Translations under genes and position numbers: made by a program
Notes under the pieces: model-generated
Told to the model about the DNA's origin: nothing
What the model saw: only the letters and a program-made list of their open reading frames with translations
Database searches by the model: none
In this document: piece by piece, positions 21,716 through 32,299 of the stretch
Numbering within the stretch: the stretch's first letter is position 1
Layout: the number at the start of each line of letters is the position of its first letter
NCBI GenBank assembly: GCA_015057165.1
Contig: SVEY01000013.1
Span: 1 to 64,000, forward strand
Direction of reading: 5' to 3'
DNA: 64,000 bases
DNA from: Lachnospiraceae bacterium
Lineage (GTDB): Bacteria > Bacillota > Clostridia > Lachnospirales > Lachnospiraceae

Positions 21716-23371
21716 TTATACAAATCCAAGAACACTAACGCAACTCACGTAGCTCGATATTGTTATTAAAATAATAAATAAATTATCCACATTAGGAATT
21801 CTAATTTTTTTCCAGCCACCAAACGAAAGCATCATTATTTGAAGGGTAGGTATAATGTATCTCCCCTGAAATCCCTCAACCTTTGTATCCCATGGGAAAG
21901 TCCAATATAAAAGCATTGCTAGAAAAGTAATAACAACTGGTGCTAATCCTATTAAAAAAGCAAATATTCTATTTCCCGCAGAGAAAACATAGTTTTCCTC
22001 TCTATACCTAATCATAGATAATAGAAGCAAAAGCAAATTAAAAGCGACTATTTTCTTAGTTATAAATATCCTGTAAAACCCAAGAACTCCACCCCCTAGT
22101 TGGTTAAAAATATGGGTTTTCTCGGAAATAATATAATTCTTAAGAAGTGAAAATAATCTGGATGGATTTTGAATATACTCAATAGGTGCCACCCCACTTA
22201 CGCCATTAACTTCTCTAATATTCTGAGGGACCCCCCACAAAAACGCTACAATTCGATCATATCCACCAAAGAAAACTATATATAACACAGCAAGGACAAC
22301 TATTACTGATATTACTAAAATGCTAATATATTTTTTTCTTCCTGCAAACCAATTCCTGTTTACGCAAAGGATAATAGGTAACAGAAATATTATTATATAA
22401 ACCCCTCTTTTTACATTAAGAAGACAAAAAGCACAAAACACATACATTAGTAGTTCTGTTATTGATACTCTAACAACTGGTATCTCTATATTCCATTTCC
22501 AACTACGTCTAGTACTTCTATCACCATATTTAAGAAAAAAGGCTTGAGCACATACCACCATACAACACGCAATAACAATACAATCATAAGAGAATGATGA
22601 CGCTTGTTGCAATGTTATGGGAAGAAGTGATATTACAAGTAAAACTCTCTTACCAAATGGCATCTTATTAATAGCATATGTTGTCATAGCAACATATAAT
22701 AGCATATTAAGCATTGCTCCAAAGGCATATACCCACGAAAAATTCATTCCCAGAACTCTTGCTATTGTAATTCCAACAGCAGGAAGAAAATACATATAGT
22801 ATCCATCCGACGAAGTCTTCCAAATAGCTCTTACAGTAATATCTTGAGACTTATCAATTAAGCCAAAGGAATTCATGAAACTCTCATATTGACTTGTATC
22901 TATCCTATTAGGAAAACTAGAATCCGGAAAATTCGCATCCACATATCTTGCATCTCTAATAAGTATAGTTTTCCCTGTCTCATCTGTACTAATCTGAGGA
23001 TTGTAGTCATTACCAATTATTTCATCTGATATCAGATAGGCCGTATTGAAATGTGTATGTTCATCCGGCGTCTCGAATGCAGGAATCAAAGCAATATACA
23101 CTATACCGAGAGTCAATGCAATCACAGGATATATCTTTTCTATCTTAATCTCTCTATATATCTCAAGATACCCAACAACTACTACAAGGATTCCCACAAC
23201 AATTAAAACGAACCACGAAAATACTCTAAAGCCTGTACTAGCATCCGGGTTATGTCCGAATATGCGGACACATCCAATTGCGAAACAAACAATGGCGACA
23301 GCAACAACTGCCACCATTCTAAGTAGTTTTATTTTATCTGAGTATTTATATTTTGCATATAAATAATTCAT
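21716..23371 (-). CDS. DUF2142 multi-pass membrane protein
   Basis: ALIPAFETPDEHTHFNTAY motif near N-terminus, about 11 TM segments. Confidence 0.8.
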   Translation of the reverse strand: MNYLYAKYKYSDKIKLLRMVAVVAVAIVCFAIGCVRIFGHNPDASTGFRVFSWFVLIVVGILVVVVGYLEIYREIKIEKIYPVIALTLGIVYIALIPAFETPDEHTHFNTAYLISDEIIGNDYNPQISTDETGKTILIRDARYVDANFPDSSFPNRIDTSQYESFMNSFGLIDKSQDITVRAIWKTSSDGYYMYFLPAVGITIARVLGMNFSWVYAFGAMLNMLLYVAMTTYAINKMPFGKRVLLVISLLPITLQQASSFSYDCIVIACCMVVCAQAFFLKYGDRSTRRSWKWNIEIPVVRVSITELLMYVFCAFCLLNVKRGVYIIIFLLPIILCVNRNWFAGRKKYISILVISVIVVLAVLYIVFFGGYDRIVAFLWGVPQNIREVNGVSGVAPIEYIQNPSRLFSLLKNYIISEKTHIFNQLGGGVLGFYRIFITKKIVAFNLLLLLLSMIRYREENYVFSAGNRIFAFLIGLAPVVITFLAMLLYWTFPWDTKVEGFQGRYIIPTLQIMMLSFGGWKKIRIPNVDNLFIILITISSYVSCVSVLGFV

Positions 23372-24492
23372 TATTTACCAAATTCCTCTTCTACACAATC
23401 TAATGCTGCCATAAGAACTTTATCCATATCATAATACTTGTACTGTCCAAGACGGCCACCAAATATTACATTACCTTCTTTCTTAGCTTCAGCAGCATAT
23501 TTCTCATATAAAGCATTGTTCTTATCATTATTAACAGGATAATATGGTTCTACTCCAGGCTTCCACTCAGATGAGTACTCCCTAGAGATAATAGTAGTAG
23601 GCTGTGTTCCAAATTCAAAATGTTTATGCTCAATAATACGAGTATAAGGAACCTCACGTTCTGTATAATTCACAACTGCATTCCCTTGGTAATTATCAGT
23701 ATCTATCTCTTCTGTCTCAAATCTTACGGAACGATACTCTAATGGTCCGAATTTAGAATCAAAATACTCATCAATCTGACCTGTAAATAAAATTCTGTCG
23801 TATTCAACTTCTGTTCCATCTGACAATTTTCCATTCTTCTTGAGTTCAAAGAAATCCTCATTAACTCTTACATCAATTCCATCAAGCATTTTCTCAACAA
23901 TCTTAGTATATCCTCCCATAGGAATACCTTGGAATCTATCATTGAAATAATTATTATCATAAGTAAATCTCATTGGAAGTCTCTTGATGATAAATGAAGG
24001 AAGTTCAGTACATTTTCTCCCCCATTGCTTCTCTGTATATCCCTTAATAAGTTTCTCATATACATCTTTACCAGCAAGCGAAAGAGCCTGTTCCTCAAGA
24101 TTTTTTGGCTCGTCTATCTTATACTCAGCTTTTTGCTTCTCTATTATCTCTTTAGCTTCAGCAGGAGTCTTAATATTCCACATTTTGCTAAATGTATTCA
24201 TATTAAATGGCAAATTATATAATTCATCTTTATACACAGCAACTGGAGAATTAATATAATTATTAAACTCCGCAAATTGATTAATATACTCCCAAATCTT
24301 CTTATCCGAAGTATGGAAAATATGCGCTCCATATACATGAACATTTATTCCAGACTCTTCCTTCGTATACACATTTCCCGCAATATGATCTCTCTTATCA
24401 ATAACAAGACATTTCTTGTTACGTTTCTTTGCCTCATATGCAAATGTTGCTCCAAAAAGTCCTGCCCCAACAACTAGATAATCGAACTTCAT
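23371..24492 (-). CDS. glf: UDP-galactopyranose mutase
   Basis: DYLVVGAGLFGATFA, GAHIFHTSDKKIWEYIN, GYTEKQWGRKCTELP. Confidence 0.95.
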   Translation of the reverse strand: MKFDYLVVGAGLFGATFAYEAKKRNKKCLVIDKRDHIAGNVYTKEESGINVHVYGAHIFHTSDKKIWEYINQFAEFNNYINSPVAVYKDELYNLPFNMNTFSKMWNIKTPAEAKEIIEKQKAEYKIDEPKNLEEQALSLAGKDVYEKLIKGYTEKQWGRKCTELPSFIIKRLPMRFTYDNNYFNDRFQGIPMGGYTKIVEKMLDGIDVRVNEDFFELKKNGKLSDGTEVEYDRILFTGQIDEYFDSKFGPLEYRSVRFETEEIDTDNYQGNAVVNYTEREVPYTRIIEHKHFEFGTQPTTIISREYSSEWKPGVEPYYPVNNDKNNALYEKYAAEAKKEGNVIFGGRLGQYKYYDMDKVLMAALDCVEEEFGK

Positions 24493-24525
24493 TCCTCTTC
24501 CTCCGTTATGTGTTTTAGTACTATT

Positions 24526-25557
24526 CTAACCTCTTTTTGTGTTACCTGTTAATATATATCTCTTTAGCTTGTTATATAAAAATGCTTCCTTATCATTCTC
24601 AGGCTTATAACGAAATCTCAGACTTTTTTTAGCATATTGTCTAAATGGAGAGTTCTTATAAGTCTGATAGTCTGTATTATCAAGCATCTTATCCATTAAA
24701 TCTAATTCCAATTTAACGATAGTCTTCTTTACTGAGTCTATCATTTCATCATCTTCAAATTGTTTTACTTTACCTAGGATTTCAAAATATCCCTTTATGG
24801 CAGTAAGAGCTCTTTCTGTTGGCTTTCCATCTTTGAACTGTAACTTTGCCGCTTCTGACTGTCCCTTAAAAAATGTATAGTGAACATAAGGAACCTGTCT
24901 TACATTCTTGCAATGGGTAAGATATTCAACCAAGAAAAGGACATCCTCATAATAATGAACTCCCTCTTCAAAGCGAATATTATACTCATCTATAATATCT
25001 CTCCTAAACATCTTGTTCCAAATATATCTAAGACTTTCATCACCAGCAAACATCCCTTTTACTACAGATTTGCCATCAAGTACCCTGAACATTTCTTCTG
25101 GTGTAGAATAAACCTTATTGCCATTTTCTATTATCTCGCATCCGCAAATTGACATATCAACTCCTTCAATAGCATTGTACAAACACCTTGTTATTTCGTC
25201 GCTTTGCAAATCATCATCATCCATAAATATCAGAAAATCGCCCTTGGCTTTCTCTATCCCTAGATTTCTTGCTGCTGATACACCTGGTGTAAACTCTTTA
25301 TAAAATCTTATCTGTCTATATTTATTCGCTTGCATACCAGCAAGAGAAGAAGAATCGTCAGAAGAATCATTTTCTACATATAAAACCTCTATATCGTCTA
25401 ATGTCTGACTCACTAGATTCTCTGAAGTTCTAATAATTCTTTCACTTGCATTATATACCGGAATGATAATTGATACTTTTGGTCTTTTCATAAGACAAAT
25501 TAATTTTCCTTTCTTATTTAACTCCAAAAATACATATATTCTTTGAAATTTTATCAC
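24526..25557 (-). CDS. Family 2 glycosyltransferase
   Basis: VSIIIPVYNASERIIRTSENLVSQTLDDIEVLYVENDSSD; likely true start MKRPKVSIIIP near 25491. Confidence 0.85.
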   Translation of the reverse strand: MIKFQRIYVFLELNKKGKLICLMKRPKVSIIIPVYNASERIIRTSENLVSQTLDDIEVLYVENDSSDDSSSLAGMQANKYRQIRFYKEFTPGVSAARNLGIEKAKGDFLIFMDDDDLQSDEITRCLYNAIEGVDMSICGCEIIENGNKVYSTPEEMFRVLDGKSVVKGMFAGDESLRYIWNKMFRRDIIDEYNIRFEEGVHYYEDVLFLVEYLTHCKNVRQVPYVHYTFFKGQSEAAKLQFKDGKPTERALTAIKGYFEILGKVKQFEDDEMIDSVKKTIVKLELDLMDKMLDNTDYQTYKNSPFRQYAKKSLRFRYKPENDKEAFLYNKLKRYILTGNTKRG

Positions 25558-25696
25558 AATTTATAGCAATTATCAAACTGATAAATGACCGAAAAAGAGC
25601 GTAATTTACATTCATTTTTCATATTCTGCACATATTGACTAGTTATATATTCTAGGCTAAAATTCTAGTTGCACGTTTTGTCGAGAGGACTATATT

Positions 25697-27160
25697 ATGA
25701 ATTTTCGAATGATCGTCTATATTGTTGGACAAATTATCAAAATTGAAGGACTTTTATTTCTCGTTCCTACTATTACTTCAGTTTTTTATCAAGAAAGCCA
25801 GGGAATAGTCTATGGCATAATGGCGCTTTCTCTGTTTATAGTAGGAATGCTCATTACATTTAAGAAGCCAAAGAATAACATCTTCTATATAAAAGAAGGT
25901 TGCGTCGCAACTGCTCTATGTTGGATTATTCTTTCTGTACTCGGAGCAATTCCTTTTATTATCACTAAAGAAATCCCTTCATTTACAGACGCAGTCTTCG
26001 AAGTTGTGTCAGGTTTCACTACCACTGGTTCAAGCATACTTAAGGATGTGGAAGTATTATCTCACACCTCTCTTATATGGAGAAGTTTCACACACTGGGT
26101 AGGTGGAATGGGAATACTTATTTTCCTTCTTGCCGTAATACCTCTTACAGGTGGATCAAATGTTAATCTTATGAAGGCAGAATCACCTGGACCACAGGTG
26201 GACAAATCTCTCCCTCAGATAAAAGCCACAACAAGACTTCTATATATAATATATGGTGTACTTACTATTTCTGAATTTGTTCTTCTACTAATAACTGGAC
26301 TTCCTGTATTCGATTCAATCTGTATGGCATTTGGTACAGCTGGAACAGGTGGCTTTGGAATACTTAATTCTTCATGCGGTGCATATCCTATTGCCTCACA
26401 ATGGGTTATAACAATTTTCATGATGATATTTGGAGTTAATTTTAATGTATATGTTCTAATTGTTTTCAGAAGATTCAAAAATGCCTTATCTAGTGAAGAA
26501 GTTATTACATATTTCGCTATTATCGCTACATCAATAACAATTATAACTATTAATATATATAACACATGCGAAGGATTTTTTGACTCTCTGACAAAATCCT
26601 CTTTCCAGGTTGCATCAATTATTTCAACAACAGGATTCTCTACAACGGACTTTAATGAATGGCCCACGATTTGTCGAGTTGTTCTTGTTCTGCTTATGTT
26701 TACAGGCGGCTGCGCCGGTAGTACGGCAGGTGGACTTAAGACTTCAAGAATATGTATTGCCTTTAAAGTATTTGTTAGAGAGATTAATTCCTTCCTTCAT
26801 CCTAGAGAGGTAAAATCAATCAAAATTGATCACAAAATCGTTGATAAAAAGACACTTAGAAGTGTCACAATATATTTTATAACTTATACATTTTTATTTG
26901 TAATATCACTATTTCTAATTGCATTAGATGGTCACGATTTAGTGACAACATTTACATCAGTTGCTACTACTATTAACAATATAGGCCCTGGTCTTGACCT
27001 GGTAGGTCCTACTGAGAATTTCCAATTCTTTAGTACACCTTGTAAATGGGTTCTAATATTTGATATGCTAGCAGGAAGATTAGAATTATTCCCAATGCTG
27101 ATGCTATTCCACCCAAGCATATGGAGAGGAACATTTTTCAAGCATAGAAGGACATATTAA
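25697..27160 (+). CDS. trkH: Trk-type potassium uptake membrane protein
   Basis: VSGFTTTGSSIL, HWVGGMGI, FMFTGGCAGSTAGGLK. Confidence 0.9.
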   Translation: MNFRMIVYIVGQIIKIEGLLFLVPTITSVFYQESQGIVYGIMALSLFIVGMLITFKKPKNNIFYIKEGCVATALCWIILSVLGAIPFIITKEIPSFTDAVFEVVSGFTTTGSSILKDVEVLSHTSLIWRSFTHWVGGMGILIFLLAVIPLTGGSNVNLMKAESPGPQVDKSLPQIKATTRLLYIIYGVLTISEFVLLLITGLPVFDSICMAFGTAGTGGFGILNSSCGAYPIASQWVITIFMMIFGVNFNVYVLIVFRRFKNALSSEEVITYFAIIATSITIITINIYNTCEGFFDSLTKSSFQVASIISTTGFSTTDFNEWPTICRVVLVLLMFTGGCAGSTAGGLKTSRICIAFKVFVREINSFLHPREVKSIKIDHKIVDKKTLRSVTIYFITYTFLFVISLFLIALDGHDLVTTFTSVATTINNIGPGLDLVGPTENFQFFSTPCKWVLIFDMLAGRLELFPMLMLFHPSIWRGTFFKHRRTY

Positions 27161-27163
27161 TAA

Positions 27164-27811
27164 ATGAATAATAGTACTGACTCTACACGTGTACAACAAA
27201 TTCTCCATATTCTTGACGAGACATATGGCAGAGATTATATATGCTATCTAAACCACGAGACACCTTGGCAATTGTTAATCGCTGTTATTCTAAGCGCCCA
27301 GTGTACTGACGAAAGAGTAAATATTGTAACGAAAGATTTATTCGTAAAATATCCTTCTCTTGAAGCATTCGCAAGTGCTAATCCTAAAGAATTAGAGAAA
27401 GACATCTATTCTATAGGCTTTCACAAGAACAAATCGAAGAATATAATAGGCTGTGCTAATAAATTAATAAAAAACTACAACGGCATAGTCCCAAATACAA
27501 TGGAAGACCTTCTAACTCTTGATGGTGTTGGGAGAAAGACCGCCAATGTGATTCTCGGAAATATATATAATATTCCAAGCATTGTAGTTGATACCCACGT
27601 AAAACGAATATCAAATAGACTAGGTTTTACAAAAAACACTGATCCTACCATCATAGAAAAAGACCTCATGTCTATACTCCCCAAGGAGCACTGGATACTA
27701 TATAATATTCAAATAATTACATTTGGCAGGAATATATGCTACGCAAGAAATCCTAAGTGCGAAATATGTCCACTTAACAAATTATGTGATTCAAAAGACA
27801 AAACAATATAA
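27164..27811 (+). CDS. nth: Endonuclease III
   Basis: HhH motif LDGVGRKTANVILGN, VDTHVKRISNRLG, 4Fe-4S loop CxxxxPKCEICPLNKLC. Confidence 0.95.
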   Translation: MNNSTDSTRVQQILHILDETYGRDYICYLNHETPWQLLIAVILSAQCTDERVNIVTKDLFVKYPSLEAFASANPKELEKDIYSIGFHKNKSKNIIGCANKLIKNYNGIVPNTMEDLLTLDGVGRKTANVILGNIYNIPSIVVDTHVKRISNRLGFTKNTDPTIIEKDLMSILPKEHWILYNIQIITFGRNICYARNPKCEICPLNKLCDSKDKTI

Positions 27812-27832
27812 ATACTTTTCAAAGGAGAATAC

Positions 27833-28417
27833 ATGAAAATCTATCTCACACGACATGGACAAACAAACCTAAATAAGCAGGAATTAATGCAAGGACGAAC
27901 TGATGAACCTCTTAATGAAACGGGAATAAAACAAGCAGAAATGGCAAGAAAAAATGTTGAGAACGTTCATTTTGACGCTGTATATTCTAGCCCACTTATT
28001 CGTGCAAAAAAAACTGCATCTATAATTGGCAATATACCAGAGGAAGAAATCATTGTTGATCCTAGAATTATAGAAGCTGACTTTGGTGATTATGAGTTAA
28101 GACAATATAACAGACTTGGAATTAAGCTTACATCATACTGGATGTTCCCTGAGATATTTAAAGCTCCATCATCTGTAGAAACAGTTGAAGAAATGATAGA
28201 ACGAAGCCACTCATTTCTTAGAGAATTAGAGACAAAAGACTATGATAATGTCCTGGTTGTATGTCACGGCGGAATAATAAGGCCAATGTGCGGTTATCTT
28301 ATGAATAAAAAGAGAGGTTTTATTTGGAGACCTCGCCCTACCAATTGTGAAATTCGTGTATTTGAATCAATCATGGGAAAGCACAGATTTGTAGAAAGCT
28401 ACAGATTAGAACAATAA
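27833..28417 (+). CDS. Histidine phosphatase (phosphoglycerate mutase-like)
   Basis: YLTRHGQTNLNKQELMQGRTDEPLNETG, CHGGIIR. Confidence 0.9.
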   Translation: MKIYLTRHGQTNLNKQELMQGRTDEPLNETGIKQAEMARKNVENVHFDAVYSSPLIRAKKTASIIGNIPEEEIIVDPRIIEADFGDYELRQYNRLGIKLTSYWMFPEIFKAPSSVETVEEMIERSHSFLRELETKDYDNVLVVCHGGIIRPMCGYLMNKKRGFIWRPRPTNCEIRVFESIMGKHRFVESYRLEQ

Positions 28418-28427
28418 GGAGGCATTT

Positions 28428-29501
28428 ATGGAAAGTATTAAGTTCTCAATAGTTATACCCATCTACAATAGAGTTGATACACTTGACAAATGTATTCAAA
28501 ACATCCTATTTCAGGACTATAACAACTACGAGTTAATATTAATAAATGATGCATCCTGTGATGGAACAGATGAGATATGTAACAAATACTCCAAAAAATA
28601 CGACAACGTCATCGCAATACATAACAAAAGAAACCTAGGCCCTGGACTTACAAGAAACGAAGGTTTAAAAAAGGCAACAGGTGATTATATTCTATTTCTG
28701 GATTCTGATGACGAATATGATAATGATCTCTTAAGCAAGGTTTATTCTGGCATTATTGGTGATGATGCTAACAACCCAAGAAATCCAGATATTGTTGTTT
28801 ATTCATTATGGGAAGAATACTACAATGCAAAAGGAGACTTAATTCATAGATTCAGCCATTCTATTCCTTCAAAATACTTAACAGATGCCGACGATATACA
28901 TCACACTATTGTACTCCTTGAGGAGGAGACAATGCTTGGCTATCCATGGAACAAGGCTTATAACCTTAACTATATTAGAAAAGCTGGAGCATCATTTACA
29001 GATGTTGAACACATTGAAGATATTCTGTTTAATATCGAAGCATTTGAATATATAGAATCATTATTAGTGCTTGAAGATAAATTATATCATTATCGTAATG
29101 TTTCTAATAACAGACTTACAGAGAAATATCTTGTTAATTATTTCGAGTTACAATGTAAGCGTATATGGGAATTCTATGAACAACAAAAAAGATGGGGCAC
29201 ACTCGACGAGCATGCCCTATGTGTTCTTGCTAAAGAATATTTTAGATGGTTATTATCTGCCGCCGAAAGGCAGCTTAACGAAGGCATTCCAAAGAATGAA
29301 GTGAGGACATTCTTAGCAAAAGAATATAATTCAGTGCTTTATGCTATATTACATGATTATCTAAATGTAGGTCCAAAGTTAAAGGCTTTATATAAGCCTA
29401 TGCTTGAACGAAATACAAAGAAAACTGTTTCACTGGCTAAGAAAATATCAACTATAAAAAGGAAAACACCTCAATTATTCTCAATACTTAAGCAAAGCTA
29501 A
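28428..29501 (+). CDS. Family 2 glycosyltransferase
   Basis: FSIVIPIYNRVDTLDKCIQNILFQDYNNYELILINDASCDGT. Confidence 0.88.
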   Translation: MESIKFSIVIPIYNRVDTLDKCIQNILFQDYNNYELILINDASCDGTDEICNKYSKKYDNVIAIHNKRNLGPGLTRNEGLKKATGDYILFLDSDDEYDNDLLSKVYSGIIGDDANNPRNPDIVVYSLWEEYYNAKGDLIHRFSHSIPSKYLTDADDIHHTIVLLEEETMLGYPWNKAYNLNYIRKAGASFTDVEHIEDILFNIEAFEYIESLLVLEDKLYHYRNVSNNRLTEKYLVNYFELQCKRIWEFYEQQKRWGTLDEHALCVLAKEYFRWLLSAAERQLNEGIPKNEVRTFLAKEYNSVLYAILHDYLNVGPKLKALYKPMLERNTKKTVSLAKKISTIKRKTPQLFSILKQS

Positions 29502-29507
29502 ATATTC

Positions 29508-30794
29508 TTAATTAGAGCCGCCAAGTTTTACATCAACCTTGGCGGTTTCATAATTATTATCAGCTTTAGAAATCGTTATCTTAACAACATCACCATTATT
29601 GTGTGTTGATAGTATATTCTTAATCTGAGACATGCTTGTAACCTTAGCACCGTCAAATCCTGTTATAACATCTCCTTTAGCAATACCTGCCTGTTCTGCC
29701 GAGCTTCCCTCATATACTTTTGCAACATATACTCCTGTAGGTATATCATATTGTTTTGCAGTGGATTGAGATATATCCATACCGGCGATTCCAAGATATG
29801 CGCCCTTGGCGTTGGCATCTTCAACAGCATTTCCATCTGACTTGCTTCCCATTATTTCATTAATAATAGATGTAACAGATGAACTAGGTATTGCATATCC
29901 CATACCTTCTACTCCCGTAGAAGCATACTTAGCTGATACAATTCCCACTACTTCACCCTTCATATTAAGAAGCGGACCACCGGAATTACCTGGGTTTACT
30001 GCTGCATCTGTCTGAATAAGATTATTCATTACAGTTTTTCCACTAGAGTCTGTTGTATTTATCTGTCTATTAATAGCAGATATAACTCCTGTAGTTACAG
30101 ATTGTCCATAACCCAGAGCATTTCCAATAATAATTGCTCCATCTCCCACTACAAGTTCGTTAGAATCTCCCATGACACTAACCTTTATTACCGCAAGCGT
30201 TCCCTGATCTATGTCACTGACCTTAACACATATTACAGCTATATCGGCAGAGTCAGACTTTCCAACTATCGTTGCGGGAACTGCTGCTCCATCTGAAAAT
30301 GTAACAGTAAGAGAATTAGAATTCTCAACAACATGATTATTAGTAACTATATATAAATTATCACTATCCTGACTAAATATTACACCCGTTCCAGCGCTAG
30401 GTGTTTCCTGCACAAAATTACCATATAATGTTCTATATTGAGTCAGAGAAACATTAGTAACAGATACCACTGACGGCAAAGTATTGCTTGCTATATCAGA
30501 TACATCCGATACAGTTGTAGCTGTAGACACCGCCGTTCCTTGAATTGTACTGCCTTGCGCTGTACTTTTTGTACCGGTTATCTTATTTGCTGCATAAGTT
30601 ACTCCAGCAAATACTCCACCAGCAACTAAACCAAATATTACCGCAATTATAACTGCTTTTAATACTTTTTTCCCATATCCATTATTTGAGTACATATTTC
30701 TAGTCGCTCCTTTGTATAATCTTTGTACAAAATATAGTTTAAATATAATATGTGATAAAAATGTGTAGTTAATAGTATAAAAATAAGGTGACAT
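29508..30794 (-). CDS. HtrA/DegP-like serine protease with PDZ domain
   Basis: VTNNHVVE, SADIAVI, NPGNSGGPLLN catalytic motifs, C-terminal PDZ; likely start MYSNNGYGKK near 30695. Confidence 0.92.
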   Translation of the reverse strand: MSPYFYTINYTFLSHIIFKLYFVQRLYKGATRNMYSNNGYGKKVLKAVIIAVIFGLVAGGVFAGVTYAANKITGTKSTAQGSTIQGTAVSTATTVSDVSDIASNTLPSVVSVTNVSLTQYRTLYGNFVQETPSAGTGVIFSQDSDNLYIVTNNHVVENSNSLTVTFSDGAAVPATIVGKSDSADIAVICVKVSDIDQGTLAVIKVSVMGDSNELVVGDGAIIIGNALGYGQSVTTGVISAINRQINTTDSSGKTVMNNLIQTDAAVNPGNSGGPLLNMKGEVVGIVSAKYASTGVEGMGYAIPSSSVTSIINEIMGSKSDGNAVEDANAKGAYLGIAGMDISQSTAKQYDIPTGVYVAKVYEGSSAEQAGIAKGDVITGFDGAKVTSMSQIKNILSTHNNGDVVKITISKADNNYETAKVDVKLGGSN

Positions 30795-30811
30795 ATAAAT
30801 GTCACCTTATT
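30782..30811. terminator. Hairpin terminator between the LCP and HtrA genes
   Basis: aataaggtgacat / atgtcaccttatt inverted repeat. Confidence 0.6.
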
Positions 30812-30831
30812 ATAAATATCTTATCACTGCT

Positions 30832-31926
30832 TTAATCTGGTTCTGCACTCTTCTCAGTTTTACCTGTCATATTAACAATTTCTTTACTTATCTTCTTAAC
30901 CTCTTGTGAAGGCACATAATTCTCTTTGTTAAAGAAGAAGAAATAAAGCTTTGACACATTAGACTCTAATGTACAAGGAACAAGTAAATATCCCTTTGAC
31001 TGGCCTCCATCATATCCAGCTTTGTCAAATGGGAATCCCGTTGTTGCACCAAGAGAATAATCTCTCATTGATTTTGCTAAAATCGCAATCTCTGAAGGAG
31101 AAAGACTTGTGGAAATCTCCTTTAATACATTATCATCTGTTGCTAACTTAAGCGCCTGTGTTGCGCTCATATTCTTAAGCTTATTAACCATCTGAGACAT
31201 GACAGTTCTTTGTCTCTCGGCACGTTTGAAGTCACCACCAGCAGTATAACGTAGTCTACAATATGCTGTAGCCTCAACACCATTCAAAGTCTGAAGTCCA
31301 GGAGCTACACCATTAGATGACTTACCTGTAATCTTAGCAACTTCACCAATGTAATCATTATTCATAAGCTTACATTCTTCAGCTGTAAGATTAATCTCTA
31401 CTCCTCCAATGTCGTCTATTACATCTGAAAGAGCATTGAAATCAACAGCAACGTACTCTTGAATATTTAAGTCAAGATTCCTGTTAAGCATCTCTAATGC
31501 AGCCTCAGGTCCACCATTTTGGTATGCCGAATTACATTTAAGAATCATATCCTTATTCTTAATATTCATCATAAGAGAAGTATCTCTATAGAGTGATATT
31601 ACTCTTACTTCTTTAGTTTCATTATTAATACAGGCAACCATTATACTATCTGAATGACCTGTTGTGTAATCACCATTAGAACGATTATCAACTCCAAACA
31701 ACGCTATACACTGATACCCTTGTAGTAAACCAATTGTTTCATCGTCCAAATCATTCTTTCCAATGTTTTTAAGCTTATTGAAATCAATAAGTCCAAACTT
31801 CAACCAAGCAATCAAGAATAAAACTACAAGAATTAAAACTATTACTTCTATTATAATAAGAATTTTCCTTCTCTTCTTGCGCTTCTGTTTTTTCGTTAAT
31901 GGTTGTTTAATTTTCTTTTTAGACAT
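30832..31926 (-). CDS. LytR-CpsA-Psr family protein
   Basis: ALFGVDNRSNGDYTTGHSDSIMVACINNETKEVRVISLYRDT, LNGVEATAYCRLRY. Confidence 0.93.
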   Translation of the reverse strand: MSKKKIKQPLTKKQKRKKRRKILIIIEVIVLILVVLFLIAWLKFGLIDFNKLKNIGKNDLDDETIGLLQGYQCIALFGVDNRSNGDYTTGHSDSIMVACINNETKEVRVISLYRDTSLMMNIKNKDMILKCNSAYQNGGPEAALEMLNRNLDLNIQEYVAVDFNALSDVIDDIGGVEINLTAEECKLMNNDYIGEVAKITGKSSNGVAPGLQTLNGVEATAYCRLRYTAGGDFKRAERQRTVMSQMVNKLKNMSATQALKLATDDNVLKEISTSLSPSEIAILAKSMRDYSLGATTGFPFDKAGYDGGQSKGYLLVPCTLESNVSKLYFFFFNKENYVPSQEVKKISKEIVNMTGKTEKSAEPD

Positions 31927-31947
31927 ATATAATACCTATATGAACCC

Positions 31948-32190
31948 TTAACACAGTTTCATCCTAATATCTTTAGTAATTATATCTGTATAACTAAATG
32001 ATAATAGTTGTGCCGGTTTCTCATCATCCTTATCTTCAACTAATATAGTGAACACACTAGGATACGCTCCCTTGATAACTCCTTCCTGAATATCAATTTT
32101 GTTTCTTCCTTTATCAAGCTGAATAATAACTTTGCTTCCGCATTGTTGTTTTACAGATGCACGAACCTTATCGAAATCTGAATGTTCCAT
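31948..32190 (-). CDS. Veg family protein
   Basis: VRASVKQQCGSKVIIQLDKGRNKIDIQEGVIKGAYPSVFTI. Confidence 0.88.
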   Translation of the reverse strand: MEHSDFDKVRASVKQQCGSKVIIQLDKGRNKIDIQEGVIKGAYPSVFTILVEDKDDEKPAQLLSFSYTDIITKDIRMKLC

Positions 32191-32299
32191 TTAAATTTTC
32201 CTCCTAACGCGTGTTTTTCAAAAAACATGCTTGCTTATTATAGCACTTCACATTATTTCTGTCAAAAAATACTATGCAAAGCCTATAATTCGTGGAAAA